From HGM13006 sp964518645 (GTDB lineage Bacteria > Bacillota > Clostridia > Oscillospirales > Oscillospiraceae), in contig CAZFGL010000146.1 of assembly GCA_964518645.1 (NCBI GenBank), forward strand, positions 1 to 5,269: 5,269 nt of DNA, given 5' to 3'. Position 1 is the stretch's first letter; the number at the start of each line of letters is the position of its first letter. The notes beneath the pieces are model-generated. The model made no database searches and was not told where the DNA came from. It saw only the letters and a list, made by a program, of their open reading frames with translations. Made by a program: the position numbers and the translations under genes. Shown here piece after piece: positions 1 to 5,214 of this stretch.

Positions 1-1045
1 CGAGACTGTAGCGACCACCGGTATGGTCATGGTTATGGGTGAGATCACCACCGACTGCACTGTGGATATTCCCGCAGTTGCCCGGGAGGTCATCTGCCGT
101 ATCGGTTATGACCGTCCCGAGTATGGCTTTAACGGCAACACCTGTGCAATCCTCACCACCATTGACGGCCAGAGCCCGGATATTGCCATGGGCGTAGACA
201 ATGCCTATGACGATGACAGCGACACCGGTGCCGGCGATCAGGGCATGATGTTTGGATTTGCCTGTGATGAGACTCCCGAACTGATGCCTGCACCCATTTC
301 CTTTGCGCATCAGCTCTCCCATAAGCTGACCGAGTGCCGGAAGTCCGGGCTGCTGCCCTGGCTTCGTCCCGACGGAAAGAGCCAGGTTTCTGTACAGTAC
401 GGGGAGCAGGGGGAGATCGAGCGGATCGACGCAGTGGTTGTCTCCACCCAGCATGCACCTGAGATCGACATTGAAACCCTCCGTCAGGAGATTATTGAAA
501 AGGTCATTAAGACCACTCTGCCCGCTGATCTGCTGGATGAGGACACCAAGTTCTTTGTGAACCCCACCGGAAGATTTGTGGTTGGTGGCCCTGTAGGTGA
601 CTCCGGACTCACCGGCAGAAAGATCATTGTGGATACTTATGGCGGTTATGCATGCCACGGCGGCGGATGCTTCTCCGGTAAGGATCCCACCAAGGTTGAC
701 CGCAGCGCAGCATACATGGCCCGTCACATTGCGAAGAATATCGTAGCTGCCGGTCTTGCGAAAAAGTGCCAGATCGAGCTGGCTTATGCCATCGGTGTTG
801 CACACCCGGTTTCCGTGCTGGTGGATACCTATGGTACCGGTGTGGTAGCAGACGAGATCCTTGTGGATGCGGTTAATCAGGTGTTTGACCTCCGTCCCGC
901 CAAGATCATTTCCTATCTGAACCTTCGCCGTCCCATCTATGAGCAGACCGCTGCTTATGGTCACTTCGGCCGTCCTGAGCTGAACCTGCCCTGGGAGCAG
1001 ATCAACAGAGTGGACGACCTGAAAAAGGCGGTTTCTGAGGCTTAA
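1..1045 (+). CDS. metK: S-adenosylmethionine synthetase (methionine adenosyltransferase), 5'-truncated by window edge
   Basis: MetK condenses L-methionine and ATP into S-adenosylmethionine in the cytoplasm, releasing phosphate and pyrophosphate. The reading frame is already open at base 2 and gives 347 residues to the TAA at 1043-1045. The visible protein starts at ETVATTGMVMVMGEITT, which matches about residue 43 of E. coli MetK (384 aa), so roughly 42 N-terminal residues, including the GHPDK motif, lie upstream. The internal ATG at base 23 is therefore not the true start. Both family signatures are present: GAGDQGMMFGFA (bases 227-262) and the P-loop-like GGGCFSGKD (659-685), followed by PTKVDRSAAY with the conserved lysine and aspartate. 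TGRKIIVDTYGG just upstream supplies the conserved Arg-Lys pair. The C-terminal part (AHPVSVLVDTYGTG, then YGHFGRPEL) is typical. The usual Arg before HGGG and Ala before FSGKD are both Cys here (ACHGGGC). A strong terminator follows seven bases after the stop, so metK is probably the last gene of its transcript. Identification is very secure. Confidence 0.98.
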   Translation, partial: ETVATTGMVMVMGEITTDCTVDIPAVAREVICRIGYDRPEYGFNGNTCAILTTIDGQSPDIAMGVDNAYDDDSDTGAGDQGMMFGFACDETPELMPAPISFAHQLSHKLTECRKSGLLPWLRPDGKSQVSVQYGEQGEIERIDAVVVSTQHAPEIDIETLRQEIIEKVIKTTLPADLLDEDTKFFVNPTGRFVVGGPVGDSGLTGRKIIVDTYGGYACHGGGCFSGKDPTKVDRSAAYMARHIAKNIVAAGLAKKCQIELAYAIGVAHPVSVLVDTYGTGVVADEILVDAVNQVFDLRPAKIISYLNLRRPIYEQTAAYGHFGRPELNLPWEQINRVDDLKKAVSEA

Positions 1046-1051
1046 TGAACC

Positions 1052-1099
1052 GGCTGTTCCGAAAAATGCAGGATGCTGTGTTTTCGGAACAGCCTTTTT
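1052..1099 (+). terminator. Intrinsic terminator of metK
   Basis: A perfect 14-base-pair stem, GGCTGTTCCGAAAA (1052-1065) with TTTTCGGAACAGCC (1081-1094), encloses a 15-base loop and runs directly into TTTTTG (1095-1100) and a further TTT. The stem begins seven bases after the metK stop codon. This is the classic Rho-independent form and separates metK from the next transcription unit. Confidence 0.95.
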
Positions 1100-1101
1100 G
1101 T

Positions 1102-1130
1102 TTGCGTACTTCCTGTAGACATGGTATAAT
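1102..1130 (+). promoter_or_regulatory. Sigma-A-type extended -10 promoter for the four-gene unit
   Basis: The -10 box is the perfect consensus TATAAT at 1125-1130, preceded by TG at 1122-1123, giving the extended form TGGTATAAT. A weak -35 box, TTGCGT (1102-1107), lies exactly 17 bases upstream, and the extended -10 can compensate for it. Initiation is expected near 1137, giving a leader of about 23 bases before the ATG at 1160. The promoter starts just after the T-tract of the metK terminator, as expected for a new transcription unit. Confidence 0.85.
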
Positions 1131-1159
1131 AAGCCTGCCTGATAGGAGGGAGATTAATC

Positions 1160-1501
1160 ATGAATATTCAGATTTTTGGCACGTCCAAATCTGCGGATAC
1201 CCGGAAAGCGGAGCGCTATTTCAAGGAGCGCCGGATTAAATTTCAGTCGGTTGACATGAAAAAGTTTGGTATGAGCGGCGGCGAGTTCGACAGTGTTCTC
1301 CGGGCTGTGGGAGGAATTGATAATCTGATCGACTGGGACAGTAAAAGCCCGGATCTGGATCTGATTCGCTATATGGCTGATGTGCGGGATCAGGAGGACA
1401 AGGTGTTTGATAATCAGATACTTATAAAGCTTCCTGTGGTGCGCAACGGCAAGAAAGCCACAGTGGGTTACTGCCCGGAGGTCTGGGCAACATGGGAGTA
1501 A
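1160..1501 (+). CDS. ArsC/Spx-like thioredoxin-fold protein lacking the catalytic cysteine
   Basis: A 113-residue protein of the ArsC/Spx/YffB family, a compact thioredoxin-fold group that includes glutaredoxin-dependent arsenate reductases and the RNA-polymerase-binding regulator Spx. The start is ATG 1160, nine bases after AGGAGGG (1144-1150). Family features seen are the N-terminal strand and loop IFGTSKSADTRKAERYF (residues 5-21), the FKERRIKF segment, and the segment around residues 91-104, LPVVRNGKKATVGY, with the presumed cis-proline at 92. Enzymes of this family carry a cysteine in the loop after the first strand, but residue 11 here is Ser. The only cysteine is C105 near the C terminus, in GYCPEVW. 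ArsC-type thiol chemistry is thus unlikely unless C105 substitutes. A binding or regulatory role is possible, but the Spx CxxC switch is also absent. Its end overlaps the next gene by 10 bases, so the two are probably co-translated. Family membership is secure; function is unknown. Confidence 0.88.
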   Translation: MNIQIFGTSKSADTRKAERYFKERRIKFQSVDMKKFGMSGGEFDSVLRAVGGIDNLIDWDSKSPDLDLIRYMADVRDQEDKVFDNQILIKLPVVRNGKKATVGYCPEVWATWE

Positions 1502-1758
1502 GCACCCTCAGAGCGATTCCCGGTGTCGGAAAAGAAACGGAGAAGGATCTGATGCTTCTGGGATATACCACCCCGGAAGATCTGAAAAATGCGGATCCTG
1601 AGGAGATGTACCGCAGTGAATGCGCCATAAAAGGGGTTCAGGTGGATATTTGCCAGCTGTATGTCTACCGCTGTGTGGTGTATTATTGCCGAACCCCTGA
1701 ACCGGAACCGGAAAAGTGTAAATGGTGGTACTGGAAAAATCATAATTTGGAGGAATAA
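1492..1758 (+). CDS. Small helix-hairpin-helix protein, Cdd1/pathogenicity-locus-like
   Basis: An 88-residue protein starting at ATG 1492, ten bases after GGAGG (1477-1481), which lies inside the preceding gene. The N-terminal part, LRAIPGVGKETEKDLMLLGY (residues 6-25), is a textbook helix-hairpin-helix: the IPGVGK turn with flanking helices, a fold that normally contacts the DNA or RNA backbone without sequence specificity. It continues with EDLKNADPEEMY (29-40), then the Cdd1-like block KGVQVDICQLYVYRCVVYY (47-65). The tail has an acidic-proline run PEPEPE (69-74) and an aromatic cluster WWYW (78-81). The whole matches my memory of the Cdd1 family (named after a C. difficile pathogenicity-locus neighbour; no virulence role is implied). 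There are five cysteines (44, 54, 61, 66, 76), many for 88 residues, with no CxxC pair. No signal peptide or membrane segment is seen. The overlap upstream and the 3-base gap downstream place it inside an operon. Its role is unknown; nucleic-acid binding is inferred from HhH alone. Confidence 0.85.
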   Translation: MGVSTLRAIPGVGKETEKDLMLLGYTTPEDLKNADPEEMYRSECAIKGVQVDICQLYVYRCVVYYCRTPEPEPEKCKWWYWKNHNLEE

Positions 1759-1761
1759 GTT

Positions 1762-2541
1762 ATGTCTGATACAATTTTAACAGAGAAACTGGGGCTTGTT
1801 ACAGTGGTTTATCTGAACCGCCCCGAAACCCTGAACTGCTTTAATAACGAACTGCTGGAGACGCTCCGTGATACACTGACCGCGCTGGATGCAGATCCGG
1901 AGGTGCGCTGTGTGGTGATCACCGGTTCCGGACGGGGCTTCTGCGCCGGTGGTGATCTGGGCGTCCTGATGGCCTGTGACAGTCAGGAGAAGAGCGACGA
2001 GAATATGCAGGTGGCGAATGAGGCAACACTTACACTGTTTGAAATGAAAACCCCCACCATTGCCATGGTCAACGGTGCTGCTGCCGGTGCCGGGTTCAAT
2101 CTGGCTCTGGCCTGCGACCTGATTTTTGCTTCTGAAAAGACCAAATTCATTCAGTCCTTTGTGAATGTGGGAATCGCTTCCGATTGCGGTGGCCATTATC
2201 TGCTGGAGAAGGCCGTGGGACGGCATCTGGCAAAAGAACTGATGTTTACTGCGCGCCCTGTCACTGCGCAGGAGGGCAGAGAACTCGGTTTTGTAAATCG
2301 TGTGTGTACCCCCGAAACCCTGCGGGAGGAGACACTGAAGTTTGCTGAAATGATCGCAAAGAAGGCACCTCTGGCGATTTCGGCCAGCAAAACCCTGTTA
2401 AACCGTGCGGAGGAAATGAGCCTTGCACAGGTGCTGGAGGCAGAAAAGGCACAGCAGGGCCCCCTGCTTCTGAGCCACGACTGCAAGGAGGGTATTGCGG
2501 CCTTCCGTGAAAAGCGAGAGGCGGTATTCACCGGTGCTTAA
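1762..2541 (+). CDS. Crotonase-fold enoyl-CoA hydratase/isomerase, PaaG-like
   Basis: A 259-residue crotonase-superfamily enzyme acting on acyl-CoA thioesters in the cytoplasm. Start ATG 1762 follows GGAGGA (1749-1754) at seven bases. Length and motifs are those of a complete single-domain member: YLNRPETLNCFNNEL (residues 17-31), the first oxyanion-hole segment GRGFCAGGDL (57-66), and the second, NGAAAGAGFNLALACDLIF (104-122). The two glutamates that do hydration in classical enoyl-CoA hydratases (Glu144 and Glu164 of the rat enzyme) align with N113 and F133, so ordinary hydratase chemistry is doubtful. D141 in IASDCGG sits where PaaG-type isomerases have IPDCGG and 4-chlorobenzoyl-CoA dehalogenase has its nucleophilic aspartate, so a double-bond isomerase or related Asp-dependent reaction is favoured. 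The C terminus (KEGIAAFREKREAVFTG) also resembles PaaG. No phenylacetate or complete beta-oxidation genes are adjacent, so the substrate cannot be read from context. The gene overlaps the next by 8 bases. Confidence 0.93.
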   Translation: MSDTILTEKLGLVTVVYLNRPETLNCFNNELLETLRDTLTALDADPEVRCVVITGSGRGFCAGGDLGVLMACDSQEKSDENMQVANEATLTLFEMKTPTIAMVNGAAAGAGFNLALACDLIFASEKTKFIQSFVNVGIASDCGGHYLLEKAVGRHLAKELMFTARPVTAQEGRELGFVNRVCTPETLREETLKFAEMIAKKAPLAISASKTLLNRAEEMSLAQVLEAEKAQQGPLLLSHDCKEGIAAFREKREAVFTGA

Positions 2542-4111
2542 AATTCAGGGACTGCGCCTCAGACCCGGCGAACCGGAGTCTGCGCTTGAAAAAAAGGCTC
2601 AGCGTGAGCTGGGGAATAAAGAGATCAAGGGATTCATTGTGCTGAAAAAGTCTGTGGATTCTCGGAAGAAAGATGATATTGCTCTGGTTTATACCATTGC
2701 GGTGAAGGTGCCTCATGAGGCTCAGGTGCTGAAAAAATGCCGCAGTAAAAAGGTTTCCATGTATACGGAGACCGTCTATGAGTTCCCGGTGCAGCATATG
2801 CGTCCCGGAAAACAGCCTGTGGTGGTAGGAACAGGCCCGGCTGGATTGTTCTGCGGACTTATGCTGGCACGGGTGGGAGCCCGTCCGATTCTGTTGGAGC
2901 GGGGCTGTGATGTGGATCAGCGCACGGAGGATGTGGATCGTTTCTGGGAGACGGGAATTCTGAATACCCGCTCCAATGTCCAGTTCGGTGAAGGGGGCGC
3001 AGGCACCTTCTCCGACGGGAAACTGAATACGGGCGTCAATGATCCCCGGCTGAAGTTTATTCTGAATCTGTTTCATGAGTTCGGTGCACCCCGGGAAATC
3101 CTCTATGACGCAGCGCCCCATGTGGGTACCGATTACCTGAAAACTGTGGTAAAAAACATGAGACAGGAGATCCTGTCTCTTGGGGGCGAGGTGCGGTTTG
3201 GTCATCAGCTCACCGGAATTCAGGTGGAAGAGGAACGGCTCACCGTCGCACAGGTGACCGGGCCGGAGGGAAATTATACACTGGAGACGGAGCATATGGT
3301 GCTTGCCATTGGTCACAGCGCCAGAGATACCTTTGAAATGCTCTATTCTGCCGGTGTTCCCATGGAACAGAAGCAGTTTGCCATGGGTGTCCGGATGGAG
3401 CACCGCCAGAAGGATGTTACCATATCTCAATATGGTGCGGAAATCGCCGGAATGCCTGTAGCATCCTATAAGCTTTCCTGCCATCCGGATACAGGACGGG
3501 GGGCGTTCTCCTTCTGCGTCTGTCCCGGTGGTGTTGTCGTGGCAGCTGCCTCGGAAGAGGGGCGTGTGTGTACCAATGGTATGAGCTATCACGCACGCGA
3601 CGGTGAGAATATCAACGGCGCGCTTCTTGTGTCAGTGGGGGTGGAGGACTTCGGAACGGATCATCCCCTGGGAGGAATGGAACTTCAGCGCCGGTTGGAG
3701 GAAGTGGCCTTCAAGCTTGGGGGCGGGGATTATTCTGCCCCCTGTCAGCGGGTGGGGGATTTCCTCAGTCATGTTCCCTCCACCGGCCCGGGGCGTGTGG
3801 AACCCACATACCGTCCCGGGGTGAAATGGACGGATCTCCATGAATGCCTGCCGGAATTTATTACGGAAACCCTTGAGAAGGCAATTCCGGAACTGGGCAG
3901 AAAGCTGAAGGGCTTCGATGATCCGGACGCTGTGATGACAGCTATAGAGGCCCGTTCCTCCAGTCCGGTGAAAATTCCCCGGAATCAGAACGGCCAGAGC
4001 AGAATCCGGGGGCTGTATCCCTGTGGAGAGGGCGCCGGATATGCAGGCGGGATCATGTCTGCGGCGGCAGACGGGATCCGTATTGCCGAATGCATCTGTA
4101 ACCAGATATAA
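2534..4111 (+). CDS. FAD-dependent dehydrogenase, COG2509 type (NAD(P)/FAD-dependent oxidoreductase)
   Basis: A 525-residue flavoprotein of the COG2509 family, widespread in anaerobic Firmicutes and without an agreed physiological substrate to my knowledge. I choose GTG 2534: from there the protein begins (M)LKIQGLRLRPGE, the usual family start, and overlaps the crotonase stop by 8 bases, with GAGAGG (2516-2521) 12 bases upstream. The frame is open from TTG 2495, but that would add 13 unconserved residues and leave only three bases after AAGGAGG (2485-2491). The N-terminal ~95 residues form the family's accessory domain, with KKSVDSRKKDDI at 38-49. Next come the Rossmann FAD motif VVVGTGPAGLFCGL (about 96-109), the ribose-binding ERG (122-124), the family block NVQFGEGGAGTFSDGKLNTG (148-167), and a C-terminal FAD segment LYPCGEGAGYAGGIMSAAAD (494-513). 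All are intact, so the enzyme should bind FAD. No membrane segment or signal peptide is seen, so it is cytoplasmic. A terminator follows at once, making it the last gene of the operon. Confidence 0.93.
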   Translation: MLKIQGLRLRPGEPESALEKKAQRELGNKEIKGFIVLKKSVDSRKKDDIALVYTIAVKVPHEAQVLKKCRSKKVSMYTETVYEFPVQHMRPGKQPVVVGTGPAGLFCGLMLARVGARPILLERGCDVDQRTEDVDRFWETGILNTRSNVQFGEGGAGTFSDGKLNTGVNDPRLKFILNLFHEFGAPREILYDAAPHVGTDYLKTVVKNMRQEILSLGGEVRFGHQLTGIQVEEERLTVAQVTGPEGNYTLETEHMVLAIGHSARDTFEMLYSAGVPMEQKQFAMGVRMEHRQKDVTISQYGAEIAGMPVASYKLSCHPDTGRGAFSFCVCPGGVVVAAASEEGRVCTNGMSYHARDGENINGALLVSVGVEDFGTDHPLGGMELQRRLEEVAFKLGGGDYSAPCQRVGDFLSHVPSTGPGRVEPTYRPGVKWTDLHECLPEFITETLEKAIPELGRKLKGFDDPDAVMTAIEARSSSPVKIPRNQNGQSRIRGLYPCGEGAGYAGGIMSAAADGIRIAECICNQI

Positions 4112-4114
4112 GGG

Positions 4115-4161
4115 AAGAAATCGCAAGGTTCGGAAATTGTCGAAACTTGCGATTTCTTTTT
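4115..4161 (+). terminator. Intrinsic terminator closing the four-gene unit
   Basis: A perfect 13-base-pair stem, AAGAAATCGCAAG (4115-4127) with CTTGCGATTTCTT (4146-4158), starts three bases after the stop of the flavoprotein gene and runs into a T-tract TTTTT (4157-4161), then CTTT. The loop is 18 bases and can partly pair further (GTTCG with CGAAAC). The flanking A-rich and T-rich arms could let it work weakly on the other strand too, but no minus-strand gene needs it. Confidence 0.9.
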
Positions 4162-4214
4162 CTTTCCAATCCGGCTTTTATATGCTTCAATAGTTTATGA
4201 AAGGCGGGATATTT

Positions 4215-4484
4215 ATGAAAAATACAATAATGAAACATACTTCGACGGATCTCGGCGGGATGGCCGCATGTCTTGTATACACCATGTTCGCCCGTAAAAC
4301 AGAACGTGACACGGAAAGCTATGGGATCTCCATTAAAAATGAGCTGACCGGTGAGAGTGCCGTGGTTCATAATATCACCGAGGACATCGCCGTTTCAGAG
4401 AAGCTGTTTGAACGGCTTTTGACGGGGGTGGTTACCCCAGTTTGTCTGAAGGATGTGGTGGAGGATTTTATTGTGGAGAATTAG
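4215..4484 (+). CDS. Small hypothetical protein resembling DUF6514
   Basis: An 89-residue protein. The preferred start is ATG 4215, six bases after AGGCGGG (4202-4208), a one-mismatch Shine-Dalgarno site. The in-frame ATG at 4197 would add MKGGIF and place that site inside the gene, so it is less likely. What can be seen is a basic N terminus, a YGISIKNEL strand-like segment (36-44), an ITEDIAVSEKLFERLL stretch (54-69) that looks helical, and the C-terminal block VVTPVCLKDVVEDFIVE (72-88). This order, YGI strand, then a disulfide-free helical region, then TPxxLxDVVEDF, resembles DUF6514 proteins of Clostridia as I remember them. No function is established for that family and no catalytic motif is evident. 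There is no signal peptide or clear membrane helix. The gene stands alone: a terminator lies 53 bases upstream and a new promoter directly follows. I could not find a convincing promoter of its own in 4162-4200. That this is a real gene is fairly sure; the family is moderately sure. Confidence 0.75.
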   Translation: MKNTIMKHTSTDLGGMAACLVYTMFARKTERDTESYGISIKNELTGESAVVHNITEDIAVSEKLFERLLTGVVTPVCLKDVVEDFIVEN

Positions 4485-4513
4485 TTGCATTTCCCGAGGC
4501 TTCCATGTAAAAT
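4485..4513 (+). promoter_or_regulatory. Sigma-A-type promoter for the RluA-family gene
   Basis: A -10 box TAAAAT (4508-4513, five of six consensus) lies 17 bases downstream of TTGCAT (4485-4490), a weak -35 box that begins on the base after the stop codon of the small upstream gene. Transcription would begin near 4520, leaving a short leader of under 20 bases before GTG 4538. The match is reasonable, but a 17-base spacing with a half-matching -35 can arise by chance. Confidence 0.6.
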
Positions 4514-4523
4514 ACTTGGGAAA
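4490..4523 (+). repeat. Inverted repeat spanning the promoter -10 region
   Basis: TTTCCCGAG (4490-4498) pairs with CTTGGGAAA (4515-4523) over nine positions with one G-T wobble, around a 16-base centre that holds the TAAAAT box. No T-tract follows the right arm, so it is not an intrinsic terminator. It could be an operator, or a chance palindrome. If transcription starts near 4520, the left arm is not in the RNA, so an RNA hairpin would form only in read-through transcripts, where it would sit against the ribosome binding site (4521-4528). Confidence 0.4.
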
Positions 4524-4537
4524 GGAAGTGAGAATGG

Positions 4538-5182
4538 GTGGAGATCATTTATCAGGATCGGCGGATCCTTGTGGCAATCAAACCCTCAGGTGTGCTGTCT
4601 ACCGATGAACCGGGAGGTATGCCGGAACTGCTGCGGGAGTATCTGGGGGATGAAAAGGCCTGCGTCAGAACTGTACACCGGCTGGATCAGACGGTCAGCG
4701 GCCTTATGGTTTTTGCCCGTTCCAGAGAAGCATCACGGATTTTATCCCGGCAGATGCAGCAGCGTGAGTTTCATAAGGAGTACCTGGCGGTGATCCATGG
4801 AATTCCCGGGGAACAGGCGGGAACGTTCCGGGATCTGCTGATCCGGAATAAGCAGGAACGCAAGACCTATGTAACAGATGTCCCGCAAAAGGACGCCCAG
4901 GAGGCGGTGCTGGATTATCAGGTGCTTGCAGCGAAAGGCGAGATGTCTCTTGTGAGCATCAGACTTCGCACAGGCAGAACTCATCAGATCAGGGTGCAGT
5001 TTGCCTCCCGGGGGTTCCCTCTGGTGGGGGACAGAAAATACGGAATACCGGACAGCTGTTCCCAGATCGCCCTGTGGTCTCGCAGACTGTCCTTTGCCCA
5101 TCCGGAAACCGGAGAGACGGTGGATTTTACAGCCGATCCTCCGGCAGTGCAGCCCTGGAGCCTTTTTTCGGTTGACAAATGA
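4538..5182 (+). CDS. RluA-family RNA pseudouridine synthase, short form
   Basis: A 214-residue enzyme converting selected uridines in rRNA or tRNA to pseudouridine. The start is GTG 4538, about nine bases after AAAGGAAG (4521-4528), and the first residues, (M)EIIYQDRRILVAIKPSGVLS, are the normal RluA beginning, so no S4 domain is attached; this is the compact catalytic-domain form. The catalytic motif is HRLDQTVSGLMVFARS (residues 47-62), with the essential aspartate at D50. Also seen are the K80-E81-Y82 segment (HKEYLAVIHG) and motif III, LRTGRTHQIRVQFASRGFPL (143-162), followed by VGDRKYG. The position after HRLD reads QTVSG rather than the usual xxTSG or xPVSG, a mild change. All key residues are present, so it should be active. 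The target RNA cannot be deduced from sequence; short Firmicute paralogs are common and unassigned. No terminator separates it from the downstream tRNA gene, whose -35 box lies in its last codons. Confidence 0.93.
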   Translation: MEIIYQDRRILVAIKPSGVLSTDEPGGMPELLREYLGDEKACVRTVHRLDQTVSGLMVFARSREASRILSRQMQQREFHKEYLAVIHGIPGEQAGTFRDLLIRNKQERKTYVTDVPQKDAQEAVLDYQVLAAKGEMSLVSIRLRTGRTHQIRVQFASRGFPLVGDRKYGIPDSCSQIALWSRRLSFAHPETGETVDFTADPPAVQPWSLFSVDK

Positions 5183-5200
5183 CTGGAAATCTTGTAACAT
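5172..5200 (+). promoter_or_regulatory. Strong promoter for the tRNA-Ser gene, overlapping the end of the rluA-type gene
   Basis: A perfect -35 box TTGACA (5172-5177) and a four-of-six -10 box TAACAT (5195-5200) are separated by exactly 17 bases. The -35 box lies in the final Val-Asp-Lys codons of the pseudouridine synthase gene. The expected start near 5207 would leave a leader of about eight bases before the tRNA 5' end at 5215, usual for a tRNA promoter. Confidence 0.8.
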
Positions 5201-5214
5201 TAATAAAGCGTTTT

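Noticed and set aside
1045..1239. Short plus-strand open frame starting at the metK stop
   Set aside because: It spans the metK terminator and the next promoter, and overlaps the ArsC-like gene out of frame; no family resemblance.
1160..1501. Calling this gene arsC (arsenate reductase) or spx
   Set aside because: The catalytic cysteine and the Spx CxxC switch are both absent, and no ars genes or arsenic operon context are present.
1777..2226. Minus-strand open frame of 149 codons opposite the crotonase gene
   Set aside because: No family resemblance and entirely inside a convincingly coding crotonase gene; a shadow.
2528..3592. Long open frame (354 codons) on the minus strand opposite the flavoprotein gene
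   Set aside because: It lies wholly antisense to a gene with clear FAD motifs, has no recognisable family, and its composition (rich in His, Arg, Ile) is that of a reverse-frame shadow.
4425..4438. GGGGT/ACCCC hairpin as a possible terminator
   Set aside because: It lies inside the small DUF6514-like gene, has only five base pairs, and no T-tract follows.
4485..4793. Plus-strand open frame of 102 codons overlapping the pseudouridine synthase gene
   Set aside because: It is out of frame with the catalytic HRLD motif of the real gene and starts within its promoter.
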